56,406 nucleotides of DNA from Candidatus Riesia pediculischaeffi (GTDB taxonomy: Bacteria; Pseudomonadota; Gammaproteobacteria; Enterobacterales; Enterobacteriaceae), in contig NZ_CP012839.1 of the NCBI RefSeq assembly GCF_002073895.1, positions 104,395 to 160,800 on the forward strand, read 5' to 3'. The notes under the pieces were generated by a model that ran no database searches, had not been told where the DNA came from, and worked only from the letters and a program-made list of their open reading frames with translations. The first letter of the stretch is position 1. Each line of letters begins with the position of its first letter. Shown here one piece after another: positions 41,602-50,723 of this stretch. Made by a program: the position numbers and the translations under genes.

Positions 41602-42222
41602 ATGGGTAGATATTTGGGTGCAAAATTAAAATTAAGTCGTCGAGAAGGAACTGATCTTTATTTGAAATCTAATCTCCGTTCTATTGAATCTAAATGTAGG
41701 ATAGATCGTTTTCCAGGACAACATGGAATGAAAAAATCTAGACTTTCAGACTACGGGGTACAATTTCGAGAGAAACAAAAGTTACGTAGGATTTATGGAA
41801 TCTTAGAAAGACAGTTTCGAAAATACTATCAAAGATCTTCAAGATCGAAAGGGAACAAAGGTGAAAATTTGCTCCTTCTTTTAGAAAGAAGGTTAGACAA
41901 CGTGGTCTATAGGATCGGGTTAGGATCGACACGTTCTGAAGCAAGACAGCTGGTGAGTCATAAATCTGTTCTAGTAAACGGTAAAATAATCAACATTCCG
42001 TCCTATCAAATCAAAGTCGGAGATACAATCGAAGTATCGGAAGATTCTCGATCTCAAGAAAGAATAAAAGCTTCCATTGAACTATCTAGACAGAGGGAGA
42101 AACCAACCTGGTTAGAGGTGAATTTCGAAAAAATGCGAGGTAAAATCAACAGATTTCCGAGTAGAGATGATTTACAACGCGATATCAATGAACATCTTAT
42201 CATAGAGCTGTATTCAAAATGA
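41602..42222 (+). CDS. rpsD: Ribosomal protein S4
   Basis: S4 nucleates 30S assembly; in E. coli it also represses the alpha operon. ATG 41602 ([16 protein letters not shown]) gives 206 residues, the exact E. coli length; the frame is open further upstream but without family similarity. The S4 RNA-binding domain, [16 protein letters not shown], and the C-terminal [12 protein letters not shown] are conserved. Confidence 0.98.
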   Translation: MGRYLGAKLKLSRREGTDLYLKSNLRSIESKCRIDRFPGQHGMKKSRLSDYGVQFREKQKLRRIYGILERQFRKYYQRSSRSKGNKGENLLLLLERRLDNVVYRIGLGSTRSEARQLVSHKSVLVNGKIINIPSYQIKVGDTIEVSEDSRSQERIKASIELSRQREKPTWLEVNFEKMRGKINRFPSRDDLQRDINEHLIIELYSK

Positions 42223-42245
42223 TTCATAACATTTAAGAGAGCGAT

Positions 42246-43259
42246 ATGTACAATTTTACCACAGATGAATTTATTAAACCAAAATTAGTTGATATAAATA
42301 ATATCAGCAAAACACATGCAGAAATCATTTTAGAACCTTTAGAAAGAGGATTCGGTCATACTATTGGGAACGCATTGAGAAGAATATTGTTATCTTCGAT
42401 GCCCGGTTTCGCTGTGACAGAGGTAGAAATCGATGGAATATTACATGAATACAGTACTAAAGATGGAGTTCAAGAAGATGTCGTCGAAATATTACTCAAC
42501 TTGAAAGAACTCGGTATCAGGATTCATGGAAAAGAAGAGATGGTGTTATCTTTAACTAAGAAGGGAATATGTACGGTAACTGCAGGGGACATTGAAGCAA
42601 ACGAAAATGTAGAGATCATTAACCCGGATCATGTAATCTGTCATATCACAGATGAAAAAACGATCATAAAGATGCGTATCAAGGTACAGAGAGGAAGAGG
42701 TTATGTTCCGATTTCTTCGAGGATAAACTATCCAGAAGAACAAAGTAGATCTATAGGAAAATTGTTGGTCGACGCTTGTTATAGCCCGATAGAAAGGGTA
42801 TCTTATAAAGTAGAAGCTACGAGGGTGGAGCAAAGAACAGATTTAGATAAATTAATAATAGAAATTGAAACGAATGGAACGATTGATCCGAAAGAAGCTA
42901 TTCATCGATCGGCGACAATATTGTCTGATCAATTAGAATCTTTTGTAGAATTAAGGAGCAAGGAAAAAGATGTAATCGAGGAAAAAATACCAAAATTCGA
43001 TCCTACTCTTCTGAAGACAGTAGATGATTTGGAGCTTACGGTTAGGTCAGCAAACTGCTTAAAGGCAGAATCTATTCATTACATAGGGGATCTAGTACAA
43101 CGTACAGAAGTAGAACTTCTTAAAACTCCAAATCTAGGAAAAAAATCTCTCATGGAAATCAAGGATTTATTAGCCTCTAGGGGACTATCATTGGGAATGA
43201 AACTGGAAAATTGGCCTCCTTCTTCTGAGGAAGAGGAGGATATTGCCTCACACAAATAG
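42246..43259 (+). CDS. rpoA: RNA polymerase alpha subunit
   Basis: Alpha dimerises to start RNA polymerase assembly, and its C-terminal domain contacts UP elements and activators. It has 337 residues (329 in E. coli). The N-terminal domain contains [27 protein letters not shown] sequence. The linker is followed by the C-terminal domain with [20 protein letters not shown] and [14 protein letters not shown]. The DNA-contacting residues appear retained although few regulators are expected in a reduced genome. The acidic tail is eight residues longer. Confidence 0.98.
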   Translation: MYNFTTDEFIKPKLVDINNISKTHAEIILEPLERGFGHTIGNALRRILLSSMPGFAVTEVEIDGILHEYSTKDGVQEDVVEILLNLKELGIRIHGKEEMVLSLTKKGICTVTAGDIEANENVEIINPDHVICHITDEKTIIKMRIKVQRGRGYVPISSRINYPEEQSRSIGKLLVDACYSPIERVSYKVEATRVEQRTDLDKLIIEIETNGTIDPKEAIHRSATILSDQLESFVELRSKEKDVIEEKIPKFDPTLLKTVDDLELTVRSANCLKAESIHYIGDLVQRTEVELLKTPNLGKKSLMEIKDLLASRGLSLGMKLENWPPSSEEEEDIASHK

Positions 43260-43272
43260 GTCAAAAAATAGT

Positions 43273-43635
43273 ATGAGACATAGAAAGGCAGGAAAAAGAT
43301 TAAATAGAGACAGTAGTCATAGAAAATCTATGATGAGAAATATGTCCGTATCTTTGATACGACATGAGATCATCAAGACTACGCTTGAAAAAGCGAAAAC
43401 TTTAAGGAGGTTCGTTGAACCAATCATCAACTCTTCTAAGGAAAAGAGTTCATCGAATTATAGATATGCCATTAAAATGTTGAAAAATAAAAAAGTAGTT
43501 TTAAAACTTTTTGAAAGAATATCTGAGATGATCGGAAAAAGAAATGGAGGGTACACGAGAATCATTAAATGCGGATATAGGAAAGGAGATAATGCTAATA
43601 TGGCTTATATTGAAATAATCGATCGAAAAAAATGA
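43273..43635 (+). CDS. rplQ: Ribosomal protein L17
   Basis: L17 lies near the tunnel exit. The start is ATG 43273 (MRHRKAGKRLNRDSSHR), giving 120 residues (127 in E. coli). MSVSLIRHEIIKTT and GGYTRIIKCGYRKGDNANMAYIE are conserved; the C-terminal tail is short. The gene ends six bases from the stop of trkA, which comes from the other strand. Confidence 0.97.
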   Translation: MRHRKAGKRLNRDSSHRKSMMRNMSVSLIRHEIIKTTLEKAKTLRRFVEPIINSSKEKSSSNYRYAIKMLKNKKVVLKLFERISEMIGKRNGGYTRIIKCGYRKGDNANMAYIEIIDRKK

Positions 43636-43641
43636 CTTCAT

Positions 43642-44991
43642 CTATTTGAAAGTTCTATTTATCTCCGATATATGTTTTTTATTCGTTGTAAAGATCACGA
43701 GTATATCATACAGTTTAATCTTCTGTTCAGATAGGGAAACTATCACATCGTTATTTCTGATGATCGCTCCTATCATGATTCCTTCATCTAAATCTATCTC
43801 GACAACTCTCTTTCCTACGATCCCACTGTGTTTGCTCTTTCGATTCAACTTGATCTCGAACGTCTCTAACGTTCCTCTTCTTAAATAAGAGATGTTAGAC
43901 CTGATTTTCCTGATATATCCAAGTAAGTTGGATAGTATCGTTTGTTTTGGAAAAATGATGTTATCGATCATATCATATCTTAAATCGAGGTAAGATCCAT
44001 GATGTATAAGTACAATCGTACGCTTAGCTCCCATTTTTTTCGCCAACATGGCGTACATGATATTAACTTCATCATTTTCTGTAAGCGTTATAAAAGCGTC
44101 TATTTGAGAGATATTTTCTTTGAACAACAATTCTTTATCGGATGCATATCCATATAGTACAGTGGTATTATCTAATATTGCAGAAAGTTGAGAAGCTCTT
44201 ATCGGATCTTTTTCTATAATCTTAACATCATAAATATTTTCTAATATCTTCGCCAACCCAGATCCGATCTTTCCCCCTCCAACTATCATGATTTTCTTGT
44301 ATGGTTTTTCCAGAACTTGTAACTCATTCATCAAAAATCTAATGTTTTCAGTTTTTACTACAAAACAAATTTCGTCGTTCTCTTGAATAATCGTAGATTC
44401 TTTCGGAAAAATTGGATAATTTTCTCTAAAAATAGATATTACCTTACATTTCAAATGATCAAATCTTTTTTGAACATCGAAAACTGATAAACAAAGCAAC
44501 GGGCTTTTTTTTTGAACCGTAATCGTAATACTGCTAGCTATTCTATTATAAAAGTTAACTATCTGTAAGGCTCCAGGATATTGAATTAATCTCCTTACAC
44601 TATCAATGATCAGTTTTTCTGGATATATGAAGTAATCAACCGGTATGCCTGTCTTAGAAAATAAATTTACTTCAGCAGTATAATCTTGAGATCTGACTCT
44701 AGCAATTTTATTTGGTATTTTAAAAAAAGAATGAGCTACTTGACAAGCTATCATATTAACTTCATCTGATCCAGTAACAGCAATCAACACATCCGTCTCT
44801 TCAGCTCTAGCTTCCCTCAAAACTTTTGGATAAGAAGCGAAACCGTTAATTACTCTAAGATCTAACTTATCTTGAAGTTGATGAAGTTTCTCTTCGTTCA
44901 CATCTATTACGGTAATATCATTATTCTCGTCTATCAAACTTTCTGCAATTATTCTACCAATTTTTCCTGCACCTAATATAATAATCTTCAC
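43642..44991 (-). CDS. trkA: TrkA, potassium uptake regulator
   Basis: TrkA is the cytoplasmic NAD(H)-binding subunit that gates the Trk potassium channel (TrkH or TrkG). It has 449 residues (458 in E. coli) in two RCK halves: an N-terminal MKIIILGAGKIG Rossmann loop and a second one, IVGGGKIGSGLAK, each followed by a TrkA-C domain. The channel subunit is not in the window. In E. coli trkA is next to rsmB, fmt and def, and here it is still beside fmt and def. Confidence 0.95.
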   Translation of the reverse strand: MKIIILGAGKIGRIIAESLIDENNDITVIDVNEEKLHQLQDKLDLRVINGFASYPKVLREARAEETDVLIAVTGSDEVNMIACQVAHSFFKIPNKIARVRSQDYTAEVNLFSKTGIPVDYFIYPEKLIIDSVRRLIQYPGALQIVNFYNRIASSITITVQKKSPLLCLSVFDVQKRFDHLKCKVISIFRENYPIFPKESTIIQENDEICFVVKTENIRFLMNELQVLEKPYKKIMIVGGGKIGSGLAKILENIYDVKIIEKDPIRASQLSAILDNTTVLYGYASDKELLFKENISQIDAFITLTENDEVNIMYAMLAKKMGAKRTIVLIHHGSYLDLRYDMIDNIIFPKQTILSNLLGYIRKIRSNISYLRRGTLETFEIKLNRKSKHSGIVGKRVVEIDLDEGIMIGAIIRNNDVIVSLSEQKIKLYDILVIFTTNKKHISEINRTFK

Positions 44992-45399
44992 TTTATATCT
45001 AATGTTCGATCAACCATTACTATACCGTATGAGTCATATCACCCATAAAAAGTTTTATAAATCTTTATCCAAAATTGGTAAACGATATCTGTTGTAATCT
45101 TTTTTAAAGATAGATTCTACTTACAATCCTAATAGCAAAAAAAACTCTAATGATAAAATTATGAAATGAGAATATATGTACGACTTGTAGGATCGCTATT
45201 TTAAATAGGATTTTAAGTCGAACAAAAAGATCAAATTTTTTTATGCAAAAATAATCTACCAAAAGATAGATAGTGAATCATCAAAAAACTTCCTTGCACG
45301 ATATAACTGACAAATCACGTATCTTAAAAAAAAGTTAAAAAACACTTCAAGATACCTAGATGATGAAACAAATCATTTAAAAATCATCAAAAGGTGATC
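44992..45399. other. Spacer between trkA and fmt; rsmB is missing
   Basis: There is no gene in 408 bases. In E. coli rsmB (16S rRNA C967 methyltransferase, about 1.3 kb) lies here between fmt and trkA on the same strand. Reading the minus strand I found no RsmB motif such as LDLCAAPGGKT or DAPCS. The trkA promoter should lie within. Confidence 0.6.
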
Positions 45400-45535
45400 C
45401 TATTGTTTTAACAAGAAACCTTCACGATACCAAAACAAATTATAATTTTTAAACTCAAAAGAAGAGACTGTATTTCTTCCCTGCTTTCTCATTTTTAAAA
45501 TATTTAAAATTCCTTTCTTAGTATTTACTTTCGTT
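45400..45535 (-). pseudogene. fmt: Displaced C-terminal end of fmt in another frame
   Basis: Downstream of the fmt stop on the minus strand, a different frame reads YGTKVNTKKGILNILK, then a stretch ending in FWYREGFLLKQ and a TAG at 45400-45402. This parallels the E. coli Fmt end (VATGDGILNLLSLQ, then EWFVPGNRLV) in spacing and content. Removing two bases near 45532-45542, or adding one, would join it to the upstream frame and give a protein of about 319-320 residues, near the 315 of E. coli. Confidence 0.75.
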
Positions 45536-46361
45536 CCATACCTTCCGATATATCTAATATAGTACCAGGATCACAATCAACATACTCCTGAATTACATCG
45601 GTTTGTAAAACCTTTACGACCTCCTGAGATACTTCAAAATAACTGATTGGCCATATTTGGAAAGCTCTAACCCCTCTATCTATGTCTAACGCTGAAGATG
45701 ACCAAGAGATCTTAGACATGTTCTTATCTATCTTTTTAGAATATGTTGCGATACTTTCATCCTGATCTTTTAAATTTATTTTACCTTCTAAAAGAATCTT
45801 CAAGGATTCCAAGACCAAAGACCTACTAATCTTAGATAATTTATAATAGAGAGATGAAAAAGTTTCTTTCTCACTGATAGAACAACATGATTGATGAACA
45901 ATTTTTCCAGTATCTACTCCTACATCCATCTGTACGATAGAAACACCAGAAGTTTTATCCCCATGTAAAATAGAATATTGAATTGGAGAAGGACCCCTCC
46001 ATCTTGGAAGAAGCGAACAATGAATGTTCCAAACTCCAAAGCGAGGAACTTCTAAAATTTCTTTTGGAAATATTAAAGAGTATTGAGCAACCATAATGAT
46101 ATCAGATTTTTTTGATACGATCCAGTCGTATATAGCTTCACTATGCAACGTGTTTGATTGTATACAATCTATTTTATGTTGTTTGGCAACCTTCTTCACA
46201 GGATTAAATGAAATACGATATCCTCTTCCAGAAGGTTTATCGCAAGTTGTTAAGATTCCAACAATCTTTATTAACTTTTTTTTCGATAGTTTTAAAAAAT
46301 TCATTAAATGCATTTCTGAAAAATAGGATGAACCAGCGAAAATAATTCTTAATTTTTTCAT
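45525..46361 (-). CDS. fmt: Fmt, methionyl-tRNA formyltransferase, frameshifted near the C-terminus
   Basis: Fmt formylates initiator Met-tRNA using 10-formyl-THF. The open frame has 278 residues, about 40 fewer than the family. Catalytic-domain motifs are intact: IIFAGSSYFS at the start, the NIHCSLLPRWRGPSPIQ segment with Asn, His and the SLLP loop, and QMDVGVDTG. The frame ends in DISEGMERK, while the normal C-terminal strand continues in another frame at 45400-45535. The missing tail belongs to the tRNA-binding domain, so activity might be reduced but not necessarily lost. def follows the same promoter, 17 bases upstream in reading order. Confidence 0.9.
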   Translation of the reverse strand: MKKLRIIFAGSSYFSEMHLMNFLKLSKKKLIKIVGILTTCDKPSGRGYRISFNPVKKVAKQHKIDCIQSNTLHSEAIYDWIVSKKSDIIMVAQYSLIFPKEILEVPRFGVWNIHCSLLPRWRGPSPIQYSILHGDKTSGVSIVQMDVGVDTGKIVHQSCCSISEKETFSSLYYKLSKISRSLVLESLKILLEGKINLKDQDESIATYSKKIDKNMSKISWSSSALDIDRGVRAFQIWPISYFEVSQEVVKVLQTDVIQEYVDCDPGTILDISEGMERK

Positions 46362-46378
46362 GTTAGATCAGATGAATA

Positions 46379-46846
46379 TCAACTATTTCCACAATTTTTA
46401 TTTTTTAAATAATCAATGAACAATATCCCGTTTAGATGATCTATTTCGTGTTGTATACAAATTGATAAAAGATCCTTTGCTTGAAATGTAAACTTTTTTC
46501 CAAATATATCCATCGTCGTGATTTTAACAAACTTTGATCTCATTACGAAACCGGATTTATTTGTGATAGAAAGACATCTTTCCTTCATACAAATTTTACC
46601 ATATGAACCGATTATAACAGGATTAATCAATACTAGCTCGTCGTTTATATCGTGAGAAACGTTTATCACCACTATTCTTCGATGAACGTTGACTTGCGTC
46701 GCTGCTAAACCTATCCCACCATTTTTATACATGGTGTCAAACATATTTCTCACGACATCTTTAGTTTTCGATGTAATCGAACCTACAGGTTTAGCGACTC
46801 TCCTTAAATTTAAATCAGGATGTTGTAATATATTTAAAAATGACAT
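46379..46846 (-). CDS. def: Def, peptide deformylase
   Basis: Def removes the formyl group from nascent N-termini, the partner reaction to Fmt. ATG 46846 (MSFLNILQHPD) matches the family start, giving 155 residues (169 in E. coli); the C-terminal helix is shortened. Metal site HEIDH and the GIGLAATQ motif are intact. The third motif, usually EGCLS, reads ERCLS, so the metal-binding Cys is kept but the Gly before it is Arg. def and fmt form an operon as in most bacteria. Confidence 0.95.
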   Translation of the reverse strand: MSFLNILQHPDLNLRRVAKPVGSITSKTKDVVRNMFDTMYKNGGIGLAATQVNVHRRIVVINVSHDINDELVLINPVIIGSYGKICMKERCLSITNKSGFVMRSKFVKITTMDIFGKKFTFQAKDLLSICIQHEIDHLNGILFIDYLKNKNCGNS

Positions 46847-46855
46847 TTTGACCAA

Positions 46856-47125
46856 AATTTTGTGAAATTGTTAATAAATTAAAAGTTTGTAACTAAAGGA
46901 TCATCGTAGAATTAAAAGATACCGAAACTTCACGAATCTTACACGCTGTAACCGATGATTTTAATACTTATCGTTCACAATAAAACATCTAAAATAAGAT
47001 AAAATTGAAAAAAACGGGAGTACTATCACAAATTCAAAAAAAATTATAAAACTAATCATTCCAACCACAAAAAAATAATTGAACAAACAAACCTCGAAGG
47101 AATAAAATCAATATTATGTAATGAC
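46856..47125. promoter_or_regulatory. Divergent region between def and tsaC
   Basis: This 270-base region must hold promoters for def-fmt (minus) and tsaC-aroE (plus). E. coli has dprA, smg and topA-like genes between def and tsaC; none is seen. No confident -35/-10 pair can be assigned by eye. Confidence 0.35.
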
Positions 47126-47689
47126 ATGAATAATATCGAATTATTAAAAATAACTCTAGCGCTTAAGAACGGAGAAATAATCGCTTACCCATCCGAATCA
47201 ATTTTTAGTTTAGGATGTGATCCAGATAATGAACGAGCAATTTATAACCTATTAAATCTAAAGAGACGTTCCTGGAAAAAAGGTTTCATATTAGTTTCTA
47301 AAAGTTACAATCAATTAACCAAGTATATTGACTGCGAAAAACTTAGTAAATTGCAAAAAAAGATAATCAGATTTTATGATATATCCTTTCCGAGAACATG
47401 GGTAGTTCCAGCTAAACAAAACGTTTCTAAGTTGATAACAGGACAATTTAAATCAATTGCAATCCGAATAACTAAATTCAAGCATATAAAAGATATATGT
47501 TCAAAATATGGAAAACCAATCATCTCTACTAGCGCTAACATCAGCAACGATGAACCCTGTCGAACAAGATGTGAAGTCATGAAAAAATTTAAAAACCATA
47601 TCCATATTATGGATGGTGAAACGAAAAATATATTCAACCATTCAATCATCCAAGATTTATCGAACGGATACTTATACAGAAAAAGGTAA
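47126..47689 (+). CDS. tsaC: TsaC, threonylcarbamoyl-AMP synthase
   Basis: TsaC (YrdC) makes threonylcarbamoyl-AMP from threonine, bicarbonate and ATP, the first step of t6A37 formation in ANN-decoding tRNAs. It has 187 residues (190 in E. coli). IAYPSESIFSLGCDP, the KRRSWKKGFILVS loop and the STSANIS motif are kept. The ancestral PT(E) is PSE here. The partners TsaB, TsaD and TsaE are not in this window. aroE follows after two bases, as in E. coli. Confidence 0.94.
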   Translation: MNNIELLKITLALKNGEIIAYPSESIFSLGCDPDNERAIYNLLNLKRRSWKKGFILVSKSYNQLTKYIDCEKLSKLQKKIIRFYDISFPRTWVVPAKQNVSKLITGQFKSIAIRITKFKHIKDICSKYGKPIISTSANISNDEPCRTRCEVMKKFKNHIHIMDGETKNIFNHSIIQDLSNGYLYRKR

Positions 47690-47691
47690 AT

Positions 47692-48501
47692 ATGAACAAA
47701 TTCGCTATCTTTGGAAACCCAATTTCTCATAGTAGATCGCCTGAAATATATAGATTATTTGCTAAACAGTTTGGAATAAGGATTGAATATCAAAAAGAAT
47801 TAGTATCGGCTAGTCAGCTAAAAAAAAAGATATATTATTTTTTCTACTCCAAAAATGGAAAAGGATTAAATATCACCACTCCTTTTAAAAAACACGCTTA
47901 CAGAATCGTTCATAAGTTAACAAATAGAGCTAAAGACTGTAAATCTATCAACGTTATTAAGCGAGAAGAGAAAATATTATTTGGGGATAATACGGATGGT
48001 ATCGGAATAACGATGGATATAGAGACATTCTTATTACAAAGAAAAAAAACAAATATCTTAATGATAGGAGCAGGAGATGCAGCTCGTTCAGCGATAGTAT
48101 CTCTATTAAGATATCCAGTGGAGATCACTTTAGTTAACAGAACTTATGATAGATCGAAGAAGATGACCTGTTATTTCCAACATACTGGAAAAATCTCATG
48201 TAAAAAGTTAGAACAAATCAACTCATCTAGATACGATTTAATCATTAATGCAACATCTAGCGGAATATTTGGAAAAACTCCAAAAATTTCCTCAAAAATA
48301 TTTGAAAATCCTGTTTTTTGTTATGATATGTTCTATAGGAGTTCAGAAGATACCCCATTTATTCAACTAGTTCGAAGACATGGAATATCTCAATATTCAG
48401 ACGGAATGGGGATGTTAATTTGGCAAGCAGCTTTTTCTTTCAAATTTTGGACAGGAAAGATGCCTAATGTACAGCCATTGTTAAAGATATTTAAAAAATA
48501 A
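47692..48501 (+). CDS. aroE: AroE, shikimate dehydrogenase
   Basis: AroE reduces 3-dehydroshikimate with NADPH in the chorismate pathway. It has 269 residues (272 in E. coli). Catalytic Lys66 in TTPFK and Asp102 in GDNTDG are present; the NADP loop is GAGDAARSA, with Asp replacing the usual second Gly, and INATSSGI and DGMGMLIWQAA are conserved. Its retention suggests that chorismate is made, for folate or aromatic amino acids. Confidence 0.96.
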   Translation: MNKFAIFGNPISHSRSPEIYRLFAKQFGIRIEYQKELVSASQLKKKIYYFFYSKNGKGLNITTPFKKHAYRIVHKLTNRAKDCKSINVIKREEKILFGDNTDGIGITMDIETFLLQRKKTNILMIGAGDAARSAIVSLLRYPVEITLVNRTYDRSKKMTCYFQHTGKISCKKLEQINSSRYDLIINATSSGIFGKTPKISSKIFENPVFCYDMFYRSSEDTPFIQLVRRHGISQYSDGMGMLIWQAAFSFKFWTGKMPNVQPLLKIFKK

Positions 48502-48910
48502 AAATGTAGACTTAATACGGGGTGATTTAATTTTGGAATATAGTTCGTAATTGCTGATCCTTTTTTTAATAGCAAAAGGTCATTCTGACCATCTTTTAAC
48601 TGATTTTCACAACATTCCCAAATCCTGAACTTCTCCCATATCTCATTTGATATAAAATTGAAACTTTCCTCTCACTTCATCATATAAAATACCCTCTAGT
48701 AATGTAATCATTATGTACGTTAAGTAGGATATCTTGTACAAATTAAATAAATAGAAATATTCAAGAGCTAGCTTCATTAAGAAATTTGACAAATTTATAT
48801 TTCTTCCATGATCCTTACAAAAGGGTATTTTATGGTTTAAAATGATAGATATAACATAAACTGTAGAAATAGAGTTGATTGACCGTTAGATTCAGACCAT
48901 CTTAAGACAT
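48502..48910. other. Spacer between aroE and murB
   Basis: There is no gene in 409 bases. It contains the candidate terminator at 48574 and presumably the murB promoter. This is the junction between the aroE block and the murB-birA-coaA block. Confidence 0.55.
48574..48597 (+). terminator. Candidate terminator after aroE
   Basis: GGTCA-TTC-TGACC forms a perfect 5-base stem, preceded by AAAA and followed by ATCTTTT, so outer A-T pairs can extend it. It lies about 75 bases after the aroE stop. The symmetric A/T flanks could serve both strands. The short stem makes this a modest candidate. Confidence 0.4.
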
Positions 48911-49906
48911 ATGAAAATATATACTACCTTCGGAATCTCAGCGAAAGCAAAACTAGTATACAAATTTGATTCTATCGATCAATTGAAGTTAATTTGGAAC
49001 CTTGCAAAGAACAAAAGTTATCCCTTCTTAGTGCTTGGAAACAGGAGTAAAACAATTTTCATTGACAAATTTTCTGGAATAATCGCATTAAATCACATCA
49101 AAGCATTAAAGATAAAGGAATGCAAAGACCACCATTTAATCTATGTTGGATCAGGAAATAATTGGAGCGACTTGGTCAAGATGTTGTTGAATATGGAGAT
49201 ATACGGTCTAGAGAATCTATCTTTCATCCCAGGATCAGTTGGAGCAGCAGCGATACAAAATATGGGAGCTTATGGAATAGAATTTAAAGATATATGTGAA
49301 TACGTCGATACGATCGATTTATCTGACGGAAAAATAAAAAGATTCTACAAAGAAGAATGTCAATTTAAGTATCGAGAAAGTATTTTTAAGGATATCAAAT
49401 ACAAAAAATTCGTCGTTGTTTCCGTTTGTTTAAAAGTTAGTAAGATATGGAAACCAATTTTACGACATGAAAAGCTGATGAGACAGTTTCAAAACAACGT
49501 GAAAATAAAGGATATCATAAATTTCATTTTTAAAGAGAGATCTCAAAGAATACCGAATCCGTCTGTCTTTGGTAATGTTGGAAGTTTTTTTAAAAATCCA
49601 ACTGTTTCACAAGAGATTTCAGGGAAGATCAAAAAAAAATTTCCGGAATATCGACCTTCTTATTTTATCGTCAAAAATAAAGTTCATGCGGGATGGTTGA
49701 TCAAACGATGCAAATTACAAGGAAAAAAAATAGGAGGAACGGAAGTATATAGAAACAACCCATCAATTTTAATAAATCATGGTTATTCCATAGGAAAAGA
49801 TGTAATGCGACTGTCTAGATATATCATCTGTAAAGTGTTTAAAAAGTTCGGTATATCTTTAGAAAAAGAAGCAATTCTTGTCGGAAAATATGGTGAAATC
49901 AATTAG
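48911..49906 (+). CDS. murB: MurB, UDP-N-acetylenolpyruvoylglucosamine reductase
   Basis: MurB is the FAD enzyme that reduces UDP-GlcNAc-enolpyruvate to UDP-MurNAc, upstream of MurC. It has 331 residues (342 in E. coli), type I. FAD-binding parts LGNRSKTIF and IPGSVGAAAIQNMGAYG are clear, and the active-site serine is in NVGSFFKNP. AGWLIKRCKLQGKKIGG is also conserved. It is followed by birA after 83 bases, as in E. coli. Confidence 0.96.
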   Translation: MKIYTTFGISAKAKLVYKFDSIDQLKLIWNLAKNKSYPFLVLGNRSKTIFIDKFSGIIALNHIKALKIKECKDHHLIYVGSGNNWSDLVKMLLNMEIYGLENLSFIPGSVGAAAIQNMGAYGIEFKDICEYVDTIDLSDGKIKRFYKEECQFKYRESIFKDIKYKKFVVVSVCLKVSKIWKPILRHEKLMRQFQNNVKIKDIINFIFKERSQRIPNPSVFGNVGSFFKNPTVSQEISGKIKKKFPEYRPSYFIVKNKVHAGWLIKRCKLQGKKIGGTEVYRNNPSILINHGYSIGKDVMRLSRYIICKVFKKFGISLEKEAILVGKYGEIN

Positions 49907-49989
49907 AACTTGTCAACCTATCTCTCCTATTTTTCAAAAAAAATAACAATTTATATGACCAGAAATTCAACAAAATATATCGAAAAATT

Positions 49990-50631
49990 ATGTTAGATCC
50001 TCGAAAAATTCAAAATTCGGTGAAATACGCAAACATCTTTACAAAATATGTCGTAGATTCTACGAATCAATGCTTAAAGAGAATGCTCGACGATTTAAAG
50101 ATCGGAGACGTTTTCTTAGCGGAACATCAAACTGACGGAGTCGGAAAAAGAGGCAAGAAATGGTTTTCTTCTCCAGGAAACAGCTTGTGCTTATCTTTAT
50201 ACTGGAAACTACACGTTGAATTAAGCGCCATCAATCAGCTCAGTATAATAATAGGCTCTACAATAGTTGACCTATTGAACAAACGATATAACTGTAAAAC
50301 GGTGTTAAGGTGGCCGAATGATCTGTTCATACAAAACAAAAAAGTTGGTGGTATTTTAATAGAAACTGTTGGAATTTTAAAAGAAGAGGTTCACTGTATC
50401 ATTGGGATCGGAATGAACCTATCAGATGACGAGTCTTTCAGCAAGAAAATAAAAAATGGTTGGATTTCTCTTAAAGGAACTGTAGAAGAAAGTGAATGGA
50501 ACAGCATGATTATCTCAATCATTCGGGAAATACATCGATCTATGATCATGTTCGAAAATGTCTATTCTACTAAACAAACACGATTTATAAGAGAACTTGT
50601 TTACAGATTTTTCGACCAAAATAAGCGATAA
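49990..50631 (+). CDS. birA: BirA-type biotin protein ligase, catalytic core only
   Basis: It attaches biotin to AccB through biotinyl-AMP. Only 213 residues remain, against 321 in E. coli. The N-terminal helix-turn-helix repressor domain is absent, and so is most of the C-terminal SH3-like domain. The core keeps DSTN (23-26), RWPND (107-111) and Lys118 in NKKVGGILIE. The biotin-AMP loop, GRGRRG in E. coli, reads GVGKRG (50-55). It can no longer be a biotin operon repressor. No continuation of the C-terminal domain was recognised in other frames. Confidence 0.9.
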   Translation: MLDPRKIQNSVKYANIFTKYVVDSTNQCLKRMLDDLKIGDVFLAEHQTDGVGKRGKKWFSSPGNSLCLSLYWKLHVELSAINQLSIIIGSTIVDLLNKRYNCKTVLRWPNDLFIQNKKVGGILIETVGILKEEVHCIIGIGMNLSDDESFSKKIKNGWISLKGTVEESEWNSMIISIIREIHRSMIMFENVYSTKQTRFIRELVYRFFDQNKR

Positions 50632-50723
50632 CTTAAAAAAAACAATAGAAATCGAGAAAAGATCTAACGAAACGCCAAATCACTCTTATTTATAACTATT
50701 CAGTCGCGCTGAAATGTGAAGTT

